This document shows positions 29,801-41,800 of a stretch of 64,000 bases of DNA, in pieces; position 1 is the stretch's first letter; each line of letters begins with the position of its first letter. Made by a program: the position numbers and the translations under genes. The stretch comes from Cynocephalus volans (lineage: Eukaryota > Chordata > Mammalia > Dermoptera > Cynocephalidae): positions 8,895,035-8,959,034 of the forward strand of contig NC_084471.1 in NCBI RefSeq assembly GCF_027409185.1, written 5' to 3'. A model generated the notes under the pieces. The model made no database searches, was not told the origin of the DNA, and saw nothing but the letters and a program-made list of their open reading frames with translations.

Positions 29801-32800
29801 GATAGCAGAACTCACCCTGGCAAGGTCCAGGTCTGCCTGCTTCCGGTGCCTCCAGAAAGTGACTGAAGACCGCGAGTGTGGCCGGATCACTGGCTCCCCG
29901 TGGACCAGCAGCTTCACAAAGACACTCAGGACAATCACACCATTTACCAGCCATAAGAGAAGAGTTGGCATCATCCAGTCAAACCAACCCCCAGAACCTA
30001 AAGAGGAACATCTCAGCTGAGCCCGTCAGGAAGGGCCTCATTGAGCAGCCATGTACCTGACTCCTCCCAGCAGGGTGACATAAATGACACTTCTATCCTG
30101 TTTTCAGAAAAAAGGGGCAGATAATTCTATAGCCTAAATAGGAATCCTATAGCCCTTGTCCCTAAGGAGCTGAGTGCCACAAAAATCTTTGTTAGCCAAA
30201 AAGGGTTAGGACACTGATTTCATAAGTCAGGTAAAAAAAAAACAACACATCCTCCTCCAAATAGGTTCCATACCCTTACTCCCCCGCTCCCACTTCAGGA
30301 TAGTTATAGCAGTGCAGCTTTCTGATTTATTTTGCTCTTTGACTTAACTTGAGCTTGGCTTGTTCTAAAATGCGAATTATGCCAGTCCCAATGAGAAGCA
30401 AGCAGGTAAGGACCCTCTAACAAAAGCCTTTTGGGACCTAGTAGAAAAGAAGCAGTTTGTACAAAGGATCCTTCTGCCACAGCAGTCCACCCATCCCAGA
30501 TGGCACAAGGGGCCCTCCACCTACCTGACTCAAATGACAGTACACTGCGGCCAGAGCCTGAGTATGAGTGCTGGTCAGAGTTGGCCCCTCCCCATTGCAG
30601 CAGGGAAGTCAGGGGGTTAAAGGAGAGACACAGGAAGGTGAGGACACACAGCAGAATTCGAGAGCGGTCCACCATGCCCAGCGCTACAGGAGGAGAGTCC
30701 GGTTCATCTTTGACCTTCAAAATAGGGCCTCAAGGTTGGAATGAATACTATGTGGGTTTTTATAGCATTTTAATTTTATATATCGGAAAACAGATTGTGA
30801 GGTTTAAATTCAAGACCATTAAGTCAGACAGGAATGGGAGCTAAGAAACCCACAATTCACAAACTGCTGCTAAAACACTGGAGCATTCTCCTTCCTGTTA
30901 AATGAGAAAAGTACATGTTCCAAAGAACAAAGGTAGAAGACATTTTTTTCTTTAGAGCTCTATCACAAAAGATAGCACACACTGTATGATTCTGTTTCTG
31001 TATAATTCCAGAACAGGCAAAATGAATCTAAACTGACAGGAAGTTGATAGATCTGTAGTTGTCTGAGCCTGGAGAGGGGTATGTGACCTACCTATAAAGG
31101 TGTATGAAGGAGCTTTTTGGTATGATGAAAATGTTTTACATCTTGATTGCAATAATAATTACATAGATGTGTACATTTGTTAAAATTCCTGGTACTACAC
31201 ATTTAAAACAGGTGTATTTTATTGCATTTAAATTATACCTCTATACTTTACCAACTATAAAGTTGATTAAAGACCATACTTTAATGTGGATCTATCTAAA
31301 GAAGTCTGCCTGTTCTGAAACTGCAACATCGACCCCCTCCGTCCACCACTTTACAGAGGGAGAACTGGAGACAGAAGCCTCACCAGTCCAGGGAGCCCAC
31401 AGGGAGGGAGGGAGGAAGTCTGGAGCTGAATCTCCCTGAGCTCACATGTGTACATACCAAATCACTCCTTTTCAATATTTTAAAACCATTTGAAATGATG
31501 ACTCAGAAGACTAGCTAATTCAATTTATATGTCAGGCGGCTTGTTGTTACCAAACAGAATCACATTTATAAAATATTTCAAAAACAGAGCTTCCTTTGTA
31601 AAATTAAGTACTGTATATGATATAATAAACAGCCTAATCAAAAAAACAAACAAACAAAAAATGCTAGAAGGGGACTTTATGCTCTTGGAGTCAGAAACTG
31701 CCATTGTCAAAATGTAGTACAGAACCTAGTGGTCTCCACGGGTTTCCAGGAAGATCATTAGGCTCAGAGCCTGTTTTAACTAATTCTATTAAACTACAAT
31801 TGTCAGGGGTTTTCTTTGACAATTAAAGGCCCTTGGTTGGAATGTTACCTTAGATTGCAAACTGTAATCATTTCCAGAAAGAGGACCCAGAGACTGCCTT
31901 GTCCTAAACCAACCGATCAGACTCACGAAGTGGTCTTGCAAGGCCCATTATAGGGAGAGGGAACAAGGTGCCTCCAGCAACTCCCAGTGCCTGCCTGACA
32001 GTGCTATGTGTTACCGTTCTGGATTTGGCACTCAGTCCTCTCTGACGGGGCCTTTCATCAGCAAGGACCAGTTAAAACCGAAGGACTGTTCCTCAAGCCA
32101 CTCCCCCACCCCCCACCCCCACCACCACCCCCCCACCCCGCCCCAACTCCAGAGTCAGTTTTCTCTTTATTCCCCAGGACCTGGTTAATTTCACAGGATT
32201 TGTTTCTCTCCAGCCTGGGCCTGCTAAGCATCTGGCCTGGCCCCTGGTCTGTGCGCCCCCCCACCCCGACTATTTTCTTAGGAAACATGAGAGAGATTCC
32301 AGGAGTCAGGGGATCTCAAAAGCTTATACCTTTGCATCATCCAACAGAGGGCTTCCAGGCTCATAGTCGATGGAGTAGGGGGAGAAGCCAGCCTGGGACC
32401 CTGAGTCAGAGGCTGGGGGGGACATCAGAAGGACATTCTGTTTAAAGTCATCAATCTTCAGGTCCACCTCATTGTCCACCAGACTGCCTAGGTCAATGCC
32501 CTTCAAGAGCTCTGAAAAGAAAAACCCAACAGGTAAATGATCTGTTTTTACAGAGCCCCACCTGGGCTGGGGCTGGGCCTTATACACGTCTATGGGCCCT
32601 CCATAGTGCCTAGCACAGGGCTTCTTGTACAACCCTTTTCTCAAGGACCACACTTACTGTTTTTCTGATTTGCCAGCTTCAGCACCATGTTCTCCTGGCG
32701 CAATTTGTGATTAACCTGCTGCAAGTATTTGATGTAATCAATGGCCTTCCTCAGAACGCCAGACTTGTGCATCTGGGAAGGAAGATGAGTGCAGACACAG

Positions 32801-35800
32801 TGAAATTAGTGCAGGCTGCAGAGTGAAGGAAGAAGAGCCCGACAGCTTGCGGGCTGAGAGCATGGCTCTAGGATGGGAGGTGTTAGGTTTATTAGCTGTG
32901 CTACCCACGGACAGGTTACTCCATATTTCTGAACCTCACTATTCTCCTTAACATGGGGATAATGATAGTATGTGGACCATGGGCTTGTAGTCAGGGCTAT
33001 ATGAGATAATAATACGAGTAAAGAGTTTAGCCCCAAGCCTGACACATAGTTGACACTCAATAAATAAATATTAGCTATTATTCCTACTTCTTATAATAAT
33101 CCAAGCACCAAAATAAACTTTAAGGCAAATAACAAACAAAAAACCAGAGCATTGTTGGACAGTTATCTTAAGGCATATACTTTTATTTAAGATATATATC
33201 CTTTCAGATTTGTAGGCTACAAGGAAAATAATAAAATTTTCTTTCAAAATAGGGGTAAACAGATAATAGGTAAAAAAATCTTAGGGCCAGCCTGTGGCTT
33301 ACTCAGGAGAGTGTGTGCTGATAACACCAAGGGCATAGGTTTGGATCCTATATAGGGAAGGCCGGTTCGCTCACTGGCTGAGCGTGGTGCTGACAACACC
33401 AAGCCAAGGTTTGAGATCCCCTTACCGATCATCTTCAAAAAAAAAAAAAAAAAATCTTCGACTTGCCAGGAAACATATTCACTGAAACACCAGAAATATT
33501 TGGAAAATCAATTTCTTCTATTTGTTAATGGTCAAAGACCCAATCTCCATTTTTTTTTTCCTCTTTCCTAGAAGGTAAAAATATTTCTAGGCACCCCTGA
33601 ACACAGCTAAAAATATGCCAGCAATGACATCAGCTGACTCCAAAGTGCACATACTCTTGTATCTGGCCACTGGTGAGTGGCAGGTATCTTTCTCTGCCTC
33701 TGAGTGGCAGGTATCTTTCTCTGCCTCTGATGCTGGGGTCCAAATCACTGCAGAGCACATCAAAGAAATTAAAAGTCCCGGTGTGCCACTGCCTTACCAA
33801 CCCTCACCAGTCCCCTTACATTGGTTAATATTTTATCAACTTGATAAACACCAAGATGCTTTCACAAGACAGAAAGGACCTCTAACTCATTCTTACAATC
33901 ACTCAGCTTGAGCTTAGCCTGGGACTTCCCTAAACTCCAGCTGCAAAGAGAGGTTAAAGGGAGATGGTGGAGCATGAAACCCCACTTTGCTTGGCACTCA
34001 CCTTGGCATCAGTCCCCATGACCAAGTCCTTCAACTCAATGATTTTGTCATTGATGGAGGAGCGATATCGCTTCTCAATGATATTGTGTGTCGTCCGTCT
34101 TTCTCCTTCCTTGGGGGGCTCGAGCTGCTTGACTCCTCCAGGTACCTGCTTAATGGGCACTTTCTCTTGCCCCATCATCACGGGCATTGTGGTCAGAATG
34201 GTCCCATTGCTGCCCACCAGGGTCTGGAACAGGCACAGGTACAGGGGTAGAATTATCTCTTCGTTAGTGTGTGTAAAGCAACCTCACAACACAAATTTGC
34301 TCACCCCTGGCTTTTTGGCATCACCTGGCAACGTTTCACACTGTCTGAGACCCTTCCTGGGTTAATTAAATCAGCCCCAAAAAGCCACAGGAGCCACCGT
34401 AGCTCAGTAACTACCTCCCTTTCAGAAACACTTTCAATAAATTATACCACAAGAAAATTAATATGGTTAAATATGTTTTAACCTTTGATCTAGGGGTGCC
34501 AGAAACAAGTCATATGATTTCTGCTTTGCTGTAAAACTGTTAACTATCTCTGAACCTGTATACAGTGAACCACACGAACTGGCATCAGAGAAAACTTTCC
34601 CCTGGCATATGACACATTTTCCCTCTCAAATGACAATTAAGTAAATTACTACACTTCTTTATATAATCTGGCCATCAAAGAGCTCAAGGGCAGAATTGAT
34701 ATTCTCAATCAGAGCCATTTTATGAAGTTAATAGGCCAACCATAGAGGTCTCCCCTGCTTTTATTTATCTCTGCTTTCCCCTCTTTTTGTTTCTACTTTT
34801 TTTTTTTTGGCAGCTGGCCAGCATGGAAATCGAAACCTTCACTTTAATGTTACAAGGCCACACTATTATCAACTGAGCTAACTGGCCAGCCCTACTCTTA
34901 CTAATTTTAATTTTATTCTCTTTAATAAATAGCCTCAATATCCAAATGGCTAACAAACAAATAAAAAGGCTTAACTTCACTAGTCATCAAGAAATAATTC
35001 ACACACAATAAACCCCACAGATCTTAAGTTTACAGCTTGATGTATTTTCACATATGTATACGATGTGAGTAACCACCCAGACCAAGATATAGACCATTTG
35101 TATACCCTTAGAAAGTTCCCTCATGCCCCTCCCAGTCAACACTCACCCCCTTCTCCCCCTTGTAATCACTGCTCTGACTTCTATTATATAGCTTAATTTT
35201 GCCTCTTTCTGAACTTAATATGAATGGGATTGGTATGAACTCTTTTGTAATAGGCTTCTTTTGCTTAACATACTATTTTTTCCCCCAAAATATCCTAAAG
35301 AAACCTGGAACAATGTAATATTTTTGAGGTTCAGCAATTTTTATATTTTACATATCAACAGCTCTTTTTCTTATTTCTGGGCATAGTTTTATTGTACGAA
35401 TATATCATAACTCGTTGACCTATTTTTTTGTGGATGGACATTGGGTTGTTTCTGGTTCTTGGCTTTTATGAATAAAGCTAGTGTTTCTACATTTTTTTTT
35501 TATACAAGATGACCAGTAAGGGAATCAACACCCTTGACTTGGTGTTGTCAGCACCACACTCTCCCAAGTGAGCCACGGGCTGGCCCCGTGTTTTTACATT
35601 TTAATCACCTTTTACTCTACCAGACTTTCTTGTCACAGGATGCTAAAAGTGGCTGACACTGTACAACTAAGAGATGGAGTGCCTTCCATGGCCTTCCGCT
35701 TGGAGCCCCTCTCTGCCTGGTGGCCCTAGGGTCCTTCAGAAGCCAAACCTCCATCAGAGGCTCCTCTGCTGTTCTCTTCTACCCACTTTTAAACCTCAGT

Positions 35801-38800
35801 ACTCCAATGTAATGCACATTGGCAGTACTTCTTCAAGGGGGAAAAAAAAACTAAAAGAGGGGTGATATTCAGAATTTGACTGACACATTCTACAGAGCTT
35901 CCAATACCTACTCAGGGTGCAGAGACTTTAACATCTCTGAGACCTAACACCTCCAAGAAAGAAGGAGCAGGGCAGGGGAGAAGGTAGCTCTTACTGGTAC
36001 TTGAAGGGCGGCTGTCTGGATAGGGGTGGTGAGGGCCGTGAGAGCTGGGTTCTGGACTGCAGCCATGACAGGGCTGCCTTCTGTCTTTAGTGTGGTCAAA
36101 ACAAGAGAATCCGTCTTGATGATCTGAGGTTGGACCAGGACCTGGATAGAGAAGGAAGAAAAGAGAAGGGAAGGTAGCATCATTTTTCTATTTTACATTC
36201 ATTTCTCACTGCAAAGACAACATAATTTTCATGAAGCTGAGAATAAAAAAATACCAGGAAATCTTCTAGAAGCCATTTCAAAAGCTGGCTATATTGTACT
36301 GCCTGAATACTGGGTTGAGGAGGAGAAAGACGGAATAGCTAAAGAGGGTTCTGGGTTTTAAGGGTGAAAGGCTGAAAGGCTTCACAGAAGGTAGTGCCGG
36401 TGTCCTAGCAGGAGCAGAGCAGGGATAGTGTGGTAGACAGCGGAGGGGAGAGAGGTCTGATGTTGGACAGACTTAAGAAAGCCAGGAACATGGCTGAGAA
36501 GCAAAAGAGATAAAATTTGTTTTTTTTTAAGATAAATTACTTTGTTAGAAAAAAAAAATACAGTCCATTATGATATATAACATAAAAACATTTTTTTCTG
36601 TTTATAAAATACACGCTCTCCCACCAAAAGTAATACACACTCAGCATCCACTGCTGAAAATATGAAAAACAGAAAATTATAAAAAAGAAAATCATCTGAG
36701 AAATATGAATTTGGTGCATTTCTTTCTGTTTAATACCCATTATACAAATGAGTTAATATACCAGCCTTACTGAGTATATGTGATTGCCAGTGCATATCTA
36801 CAGATGCAGTCTCAGTCAGTCTCTATGTTCTGCTCACTGGCACATGTGGAGCCCAGGCACTCCGACCACCCCACAAGCTGCTCTGTGTACACTCTGGCTG
36901 GTCCTTCTTAGTACGTAGACCACATCTTCAACCAAGAACTAGTCGACAGCCCCAACCAGTACTTCCCTCAATACCTTCCAGCCACCTACCGGAACCTGCT
37001 GCACCTGGGGTGCAGCAACCGTCTGCACTGTGGCTGGGGCAAGGGTCTGCAACGTGCCATTGGCTGCTTGTGTCAGCACCCGTTGGGCCTGTACCGTCTG
37101 CACCTGCTGCTGGATGGTGACTGGCTGTACCTGGGAAGATGTCACCAGGCTTTGGACTTGAGGCTGAAGGACTTGGGAGAAAGAGAAAAAAGTCACATGG
37201 ATGAGAAATGCATTCTGCCACTGTAGCTGCAGCAAGAACTTGAGGATGGAGTATCACATAATAATTTTAACTCCCCACATGCTGTGGAAGATGTGCACAG
37301 CCATTTACAAGCTGGTTTAGATAATAAGAACATTCCATGAGAGCTGCATCAATTTCTGAGGGAATGAGTACAAACTGCTTTATTACTCTGGGTGCTGGAG
37401 TAGAGGTAAGGGAAACTAACTGGCAAATGACTGCACCCACCAAGGGAGTTAACAGATGTTGAGAATCAACAACTCCGTGAGGCCTCACTTTCTCCCATCA
37501 TTTCTGGATGGGAAGTGTACTTTGGGATGACTATCTGAGCTTTTTCCCTTCACACCCCACCCGCCAACAAATTCTTGAACCCTACTGAAGAACTATCAGA
37601 TTCTTTGAAGTTCAGAGCAATAGTAACCCCACCCGAGGCTCCCCACAGAGCCAGAGGGAAATTTCATGAAAAGTCACTGGGACATCCCACATCACAGAAA
37701 GAACAAGACACCTTCAGTTATTCATTCACTCAACACATATTGAGGGCCCACTATGAGGCCTGTGACTCGGAGATGGAGCACCTATATTAAAAGCTGCCAT
37801 ATTCATCTCTGTTGCAAATGCTCAGGAGATGTTTGCTGAAAGAATGGCTCTCAACCTGTGGGTGCTGAGATCTGGCTGTTGCTTAGGCCAAGTTTCAAGC
37901 CTAATTTTATTCAAGCCTCCACCTCTAGTTACCAGGACAGCCCTGGTCTACGGTGCTTGTTGATTTTTTAATCAAGTATCCTTAAAGCAGGTACAATAGA
38001 TATTAGGGTATTTGAAGAAGCAGAAATGTGAAATGTTCCTGCACCAGTTCTTATTGCCAGTTACCAGACACTCATTCAGACAGGAGCATATTGATTTATC
38101 TGTCATCCCCAAAGAGGATAGAACTATATATTATGTCTGCAAACTAGCACATAAACTTTGGAACCAACCCATCACTACCATATCAGATTTCTGAATCACC
38201 TTGAAAGCTGGTAGCTGCATTCTGGTATATTACAGGCTGCTGGATGATCCTCGTCTGTGGAGCGGTGCTGAATGTTGGGGTGATCATTACTGTCTGTTGC
38301 TGCAGCTGAGGTTGAGGTTGAGGCTGGGGTTGGGGGCGGGGCTGAAGAACAGGAGTTGCCCTAGGTGGGGTGGGAACTGTGGTGGGAGGGACCTTGACCT
38401 GCAGGGCTGGAGCCTGGGGGGAGGCAGCCGATGGAGAGAAGGTAGGTAACTGGACCTGGCTGAATGACCGTTGCATCGAGGTATCCACAGCTCTGCCACC
38501 ACTGCTCCTGCCATTGCTGCTGCCACTGCTGCCACTACCACCACTGCCACTACCACCACTGCCAGGGAAGGAGCTACACAGCTGCTCTGAAAACAAGTCA
38601 GAGAACTCCCCCACTTGATTGCTGACAAACTGCAGCATTTCTGTGAACAAAGGAAAAGAAGTAATTTTATTGCCATCCAAAATATTAACTTCAAAATTGC
38701 TTAAGAAACTGAGGCATGAAAATCCAATGGCTTTCCTAAGACTGTGGCAGAAATGGGTCAGGAAACCTTTATCTCCCTCTCATGTGGGGATCATTTGGGC

Positions 38801-41800
38801 CATGATGGCTGATGAAGGGTCCCAGACAACAGGACAGGAGTTTGTCTGTTTGATAATCTTTCCTCTCCATGTCCCCACCTCCAGGCCCTTACTACACACT
38901 TTCCCGATAGTTTTTATCAGTCCTAATAGGAGCTACCTCTGTACTAGGTGACTGTTGTTTTGTGGAGAGTATTGCAGGTTCCCATTTATAGTTGGAGACA
39001 ATGAGACAGGAAGTGAGTAATCACTGTGTTAGGGGTTTGGAGCACAGCAGCCTTGGGCTGTATGGCCACCTCCCATCTCAGCACTTCTCACCATGGCACA
39101 GGAGATGTGGGTCCAGCTGAAGCCATGCCATATCTTAACTCTAACCCCTTTCCTCCTCACCACAGCTGAGCTCTGAGACTTCTCTCCAAGCTGGGCATAG
39201 CTCTAGGCACTGTTGGTGCCCTCAGGAACACTCAGGGACAATGAAATTGATGGCCCCCAAGTAATAGATCTTTAGGGATAGAAAGAATGGAAAGATCATA
39301 TATGAAATCCAGAACAGGGAAATAACATAACCAAGGTCACACAGCTTGTCAGGGTATAGCCAGGATTACAACAAGTTCTCTGCCTCCCAGCTTTGTGTTC
39401 TTCTACTGTACCAGAGCACACTGTCAGGAGGTCAAGGCCTGGACCTGCCCTGGATTTTGCGCTTTACGGAGCCCACTCTAGCCCTCCTTTGGCTGTGCCC
39501 CTTCCTTCTGGCAAGGAGTCTATGGGGCCAAAAGATGTGTCCACCTGGAGACCGTGCTCTTCTTTCTAGATCATGTTCCAAGTATCTGGAACCCCTAAAT
39601 ACCCAGTCCTGTTTCCAGGGCCTCTTCCCTGCACCATCCTACCAAAGGGGCTTACTACAACCCGATTTAATACATGACTAACAACTCATCTCTCTTGACT
39701 CCTTCCTCTTCATAAGTTTCAACTTTGTCCCAAATATTTTCACCTCTACAATTCTCTATGCTGTCCACAAACCTTCCCCTTTCCTCTCTCCAATACATTC
39801 CCAAGAAGCTACTGCTTACTCTTCAATTGTGTCCCTCCTCTCCAAAGCCTCAAGGCCACAGGATGCCTCTGATTTGGATGCCAAAACAACAAAAAACCAC
39901 CACCTCCATCCATTCTGTGATTGCTTGCGCGCGCGCGTGTGCGTGTGCGTGTGCGTGTGTGTGTGTGTGTATGCTCATGCACACAGGAGGGGGTCTGGGG
40001 TATGAAGAGTTGTATGTCAGGCAAGCAGAAAACTACTGAGGGTTTCTAGTGTGGCTTCCATATTGGATAACTGGAGCTTAACATTTTAATTTCAGCACCT
40101 TAAGTCTTCGGTTAGTTCAACCTGCTGGGCTAAATACTTGCTCACCAAACTAAATTTCTACAGAATGATAAAGTTTACCAACACCTTGGCACTGCTCTGC
40201 CCTCACTCAACCTGTTGTGTGTGGGAGGGAGAAACGGGCAGATTGCCACAGATATTGCAACTCATACCAATCAATTCCAACTCCTTATACATGATTAAAC
40301 TAAGAAATGTCCTCAAACTCAGCACAAAATCTGAACAAAACACAATTTAGTGTTGACGCATTCCAAGTAAAGCACAAGATTATAAAAAGCTAGGGGCTGC
40401 CCAGGTAGCTCAGCTGGTCAGAGTGTAGCTTTATAACACCAAAGTCACAGATTCAGATCACCATACCAGCCAGCTGTCAAAAAAAAAAAAAAAAGAAAAA
40501 AGAAAAGATTATAAAAAGCTTTAAGAAAATGATTAAGAGAAACCTAATAATTGTTGAGCCTTCCAGGATTCTCATAAAATCCCACCTCTCTGGGAAATCC
40601 ACACACAGGCCTGCTTTTTGGCCAGAGGAACATCACTTACTGGCTGACTGTGCTCATCTGCGGAAAGCTAAGGACTGGCTGACTGTGCTCATCTGCGGAA
40701 AGCTAAGGACTGGCTGACTGTGCTCATCTGCGGAAAGCTAAGGACTGGCTGACTGTGCTCATCTGCGGAAAGCTAAGGACTGGCTGACTGTGCTCATCTG
40801 AGGAAAGCTAAGGACTGGCTGACTGTGCTCATCTGCGGAAAGCTAAGGACTGGCTGACTGTGCTCATCTGCGGAAAGCTAAGGACTGGCTGACTGTGCTC
40901 ATCTGAGGAAAGCTAAGGACTGGCTCTGACTGTGCTCATCTGAGGAAAGCTAAGGACTGGGGCTGACTGTGCTCATCTGCGGAAAGCTAAGGACTGGCTG
41001 ACTGTGCTCATCTGAGGAAAGCTAAGGACTGGCTGACTGTGCTCATCTGCGGAAAGCTAAGGACTGGCTGACTGTGCTCATCTGCGGAAAGCTAAGGACT
41101 GGCTGACTGTGCTCATCTGCGGAAAGCTAAGGACTGGCTGACTGTGTTCATCTGCGGAAAGCTAAGGGTAGCCTGGCAGAAAGGCACAGGCTTTGGTTCT
41201 GGGTGGGCCTGGGTGTGTGTCTCAGGAAGCCCGCCTAACCAGCTGTGCGAACGTAGGCAAGTTACTTCTCTCTGCACCTCAGTTTCCTCACAAGACTGCC
41301 ATGAAAAAACATAGTTGGCCTCTTTGCTCTGAGGATTAATAAGATAATTTATGCAAAGTGCTTGCTGAGGGGCAGACCCTTGTGAAGGTCCCGATTAGTG
41401 GTACTTCTCGAGCACCCACTACACAAGCACTTGGGTCCGCTTATCTCATCTTGCCGAGTGCTCTCAAAACCCTTTTGAGAGGGAGACGGGCTGGTGTGGT
41501 AAGGTAACCTGAAAAGGCCACAAAACTTAGTTCACAAAGCAGGTTAAGAGTGTGTAGGCAGATGGAATGTGACTGCTTAAATGAAAAAAAAAAAAAAAAT
41601 CCCTTTCAACCCACATACAAAATGCTCCAGTAGAGCCATCTCCAGTCAGGCAGCTGGGCGCTGGGCTAAGTGGTGCAAAGGGGCCTGTTAAGACAAGCAT
41701 TTGCAGGAAAAGAGCAATGTGAAGAGGCTCTCAGAGCTCCTGCTTCAGCAGGGTGCACAAGGTCTTTCTGGGCCCCATCTGGCCCACAGTGCCAGAAAAG

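Larger units (their letters stand above)
26894..29815 (-). other. SREBF2 intron 9
   Basis: Contains a MER5-type hAT fragment interrupted by a SINE dimer and an RPS15A retrocopy (27236-28085), L2-like and LTR-like debris (28600-29330), and a U6 fragment (29398-29427). Confidence 0.6.
32773..34001 (-). other. SREBF2 intron 5
   Basis: Contains a MIR-like fragment (about 32870-33070), a dimeric SINE (33284-33454) and a perfect 27-bp tandem duplication (33674-33727). Confidence 0.6.
34224..35994 (-). other. SREBF2 intron 4
   Basis: Contains two reverse-strand SINE monomers (34797-34894, 35492-35586) with antisense L1-like sequence between them (about 34980-35490). The rest is unremarkable. Confidence 0.6.

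Noticed and set aside
40640..41167. Regular array of about 35 bp considered as a CRISPR array
   Set aside because: There are no unique spacers: the whole 35-bp unit repeats head to tail. The context is a mammalian intron, so it is a minisatellite.
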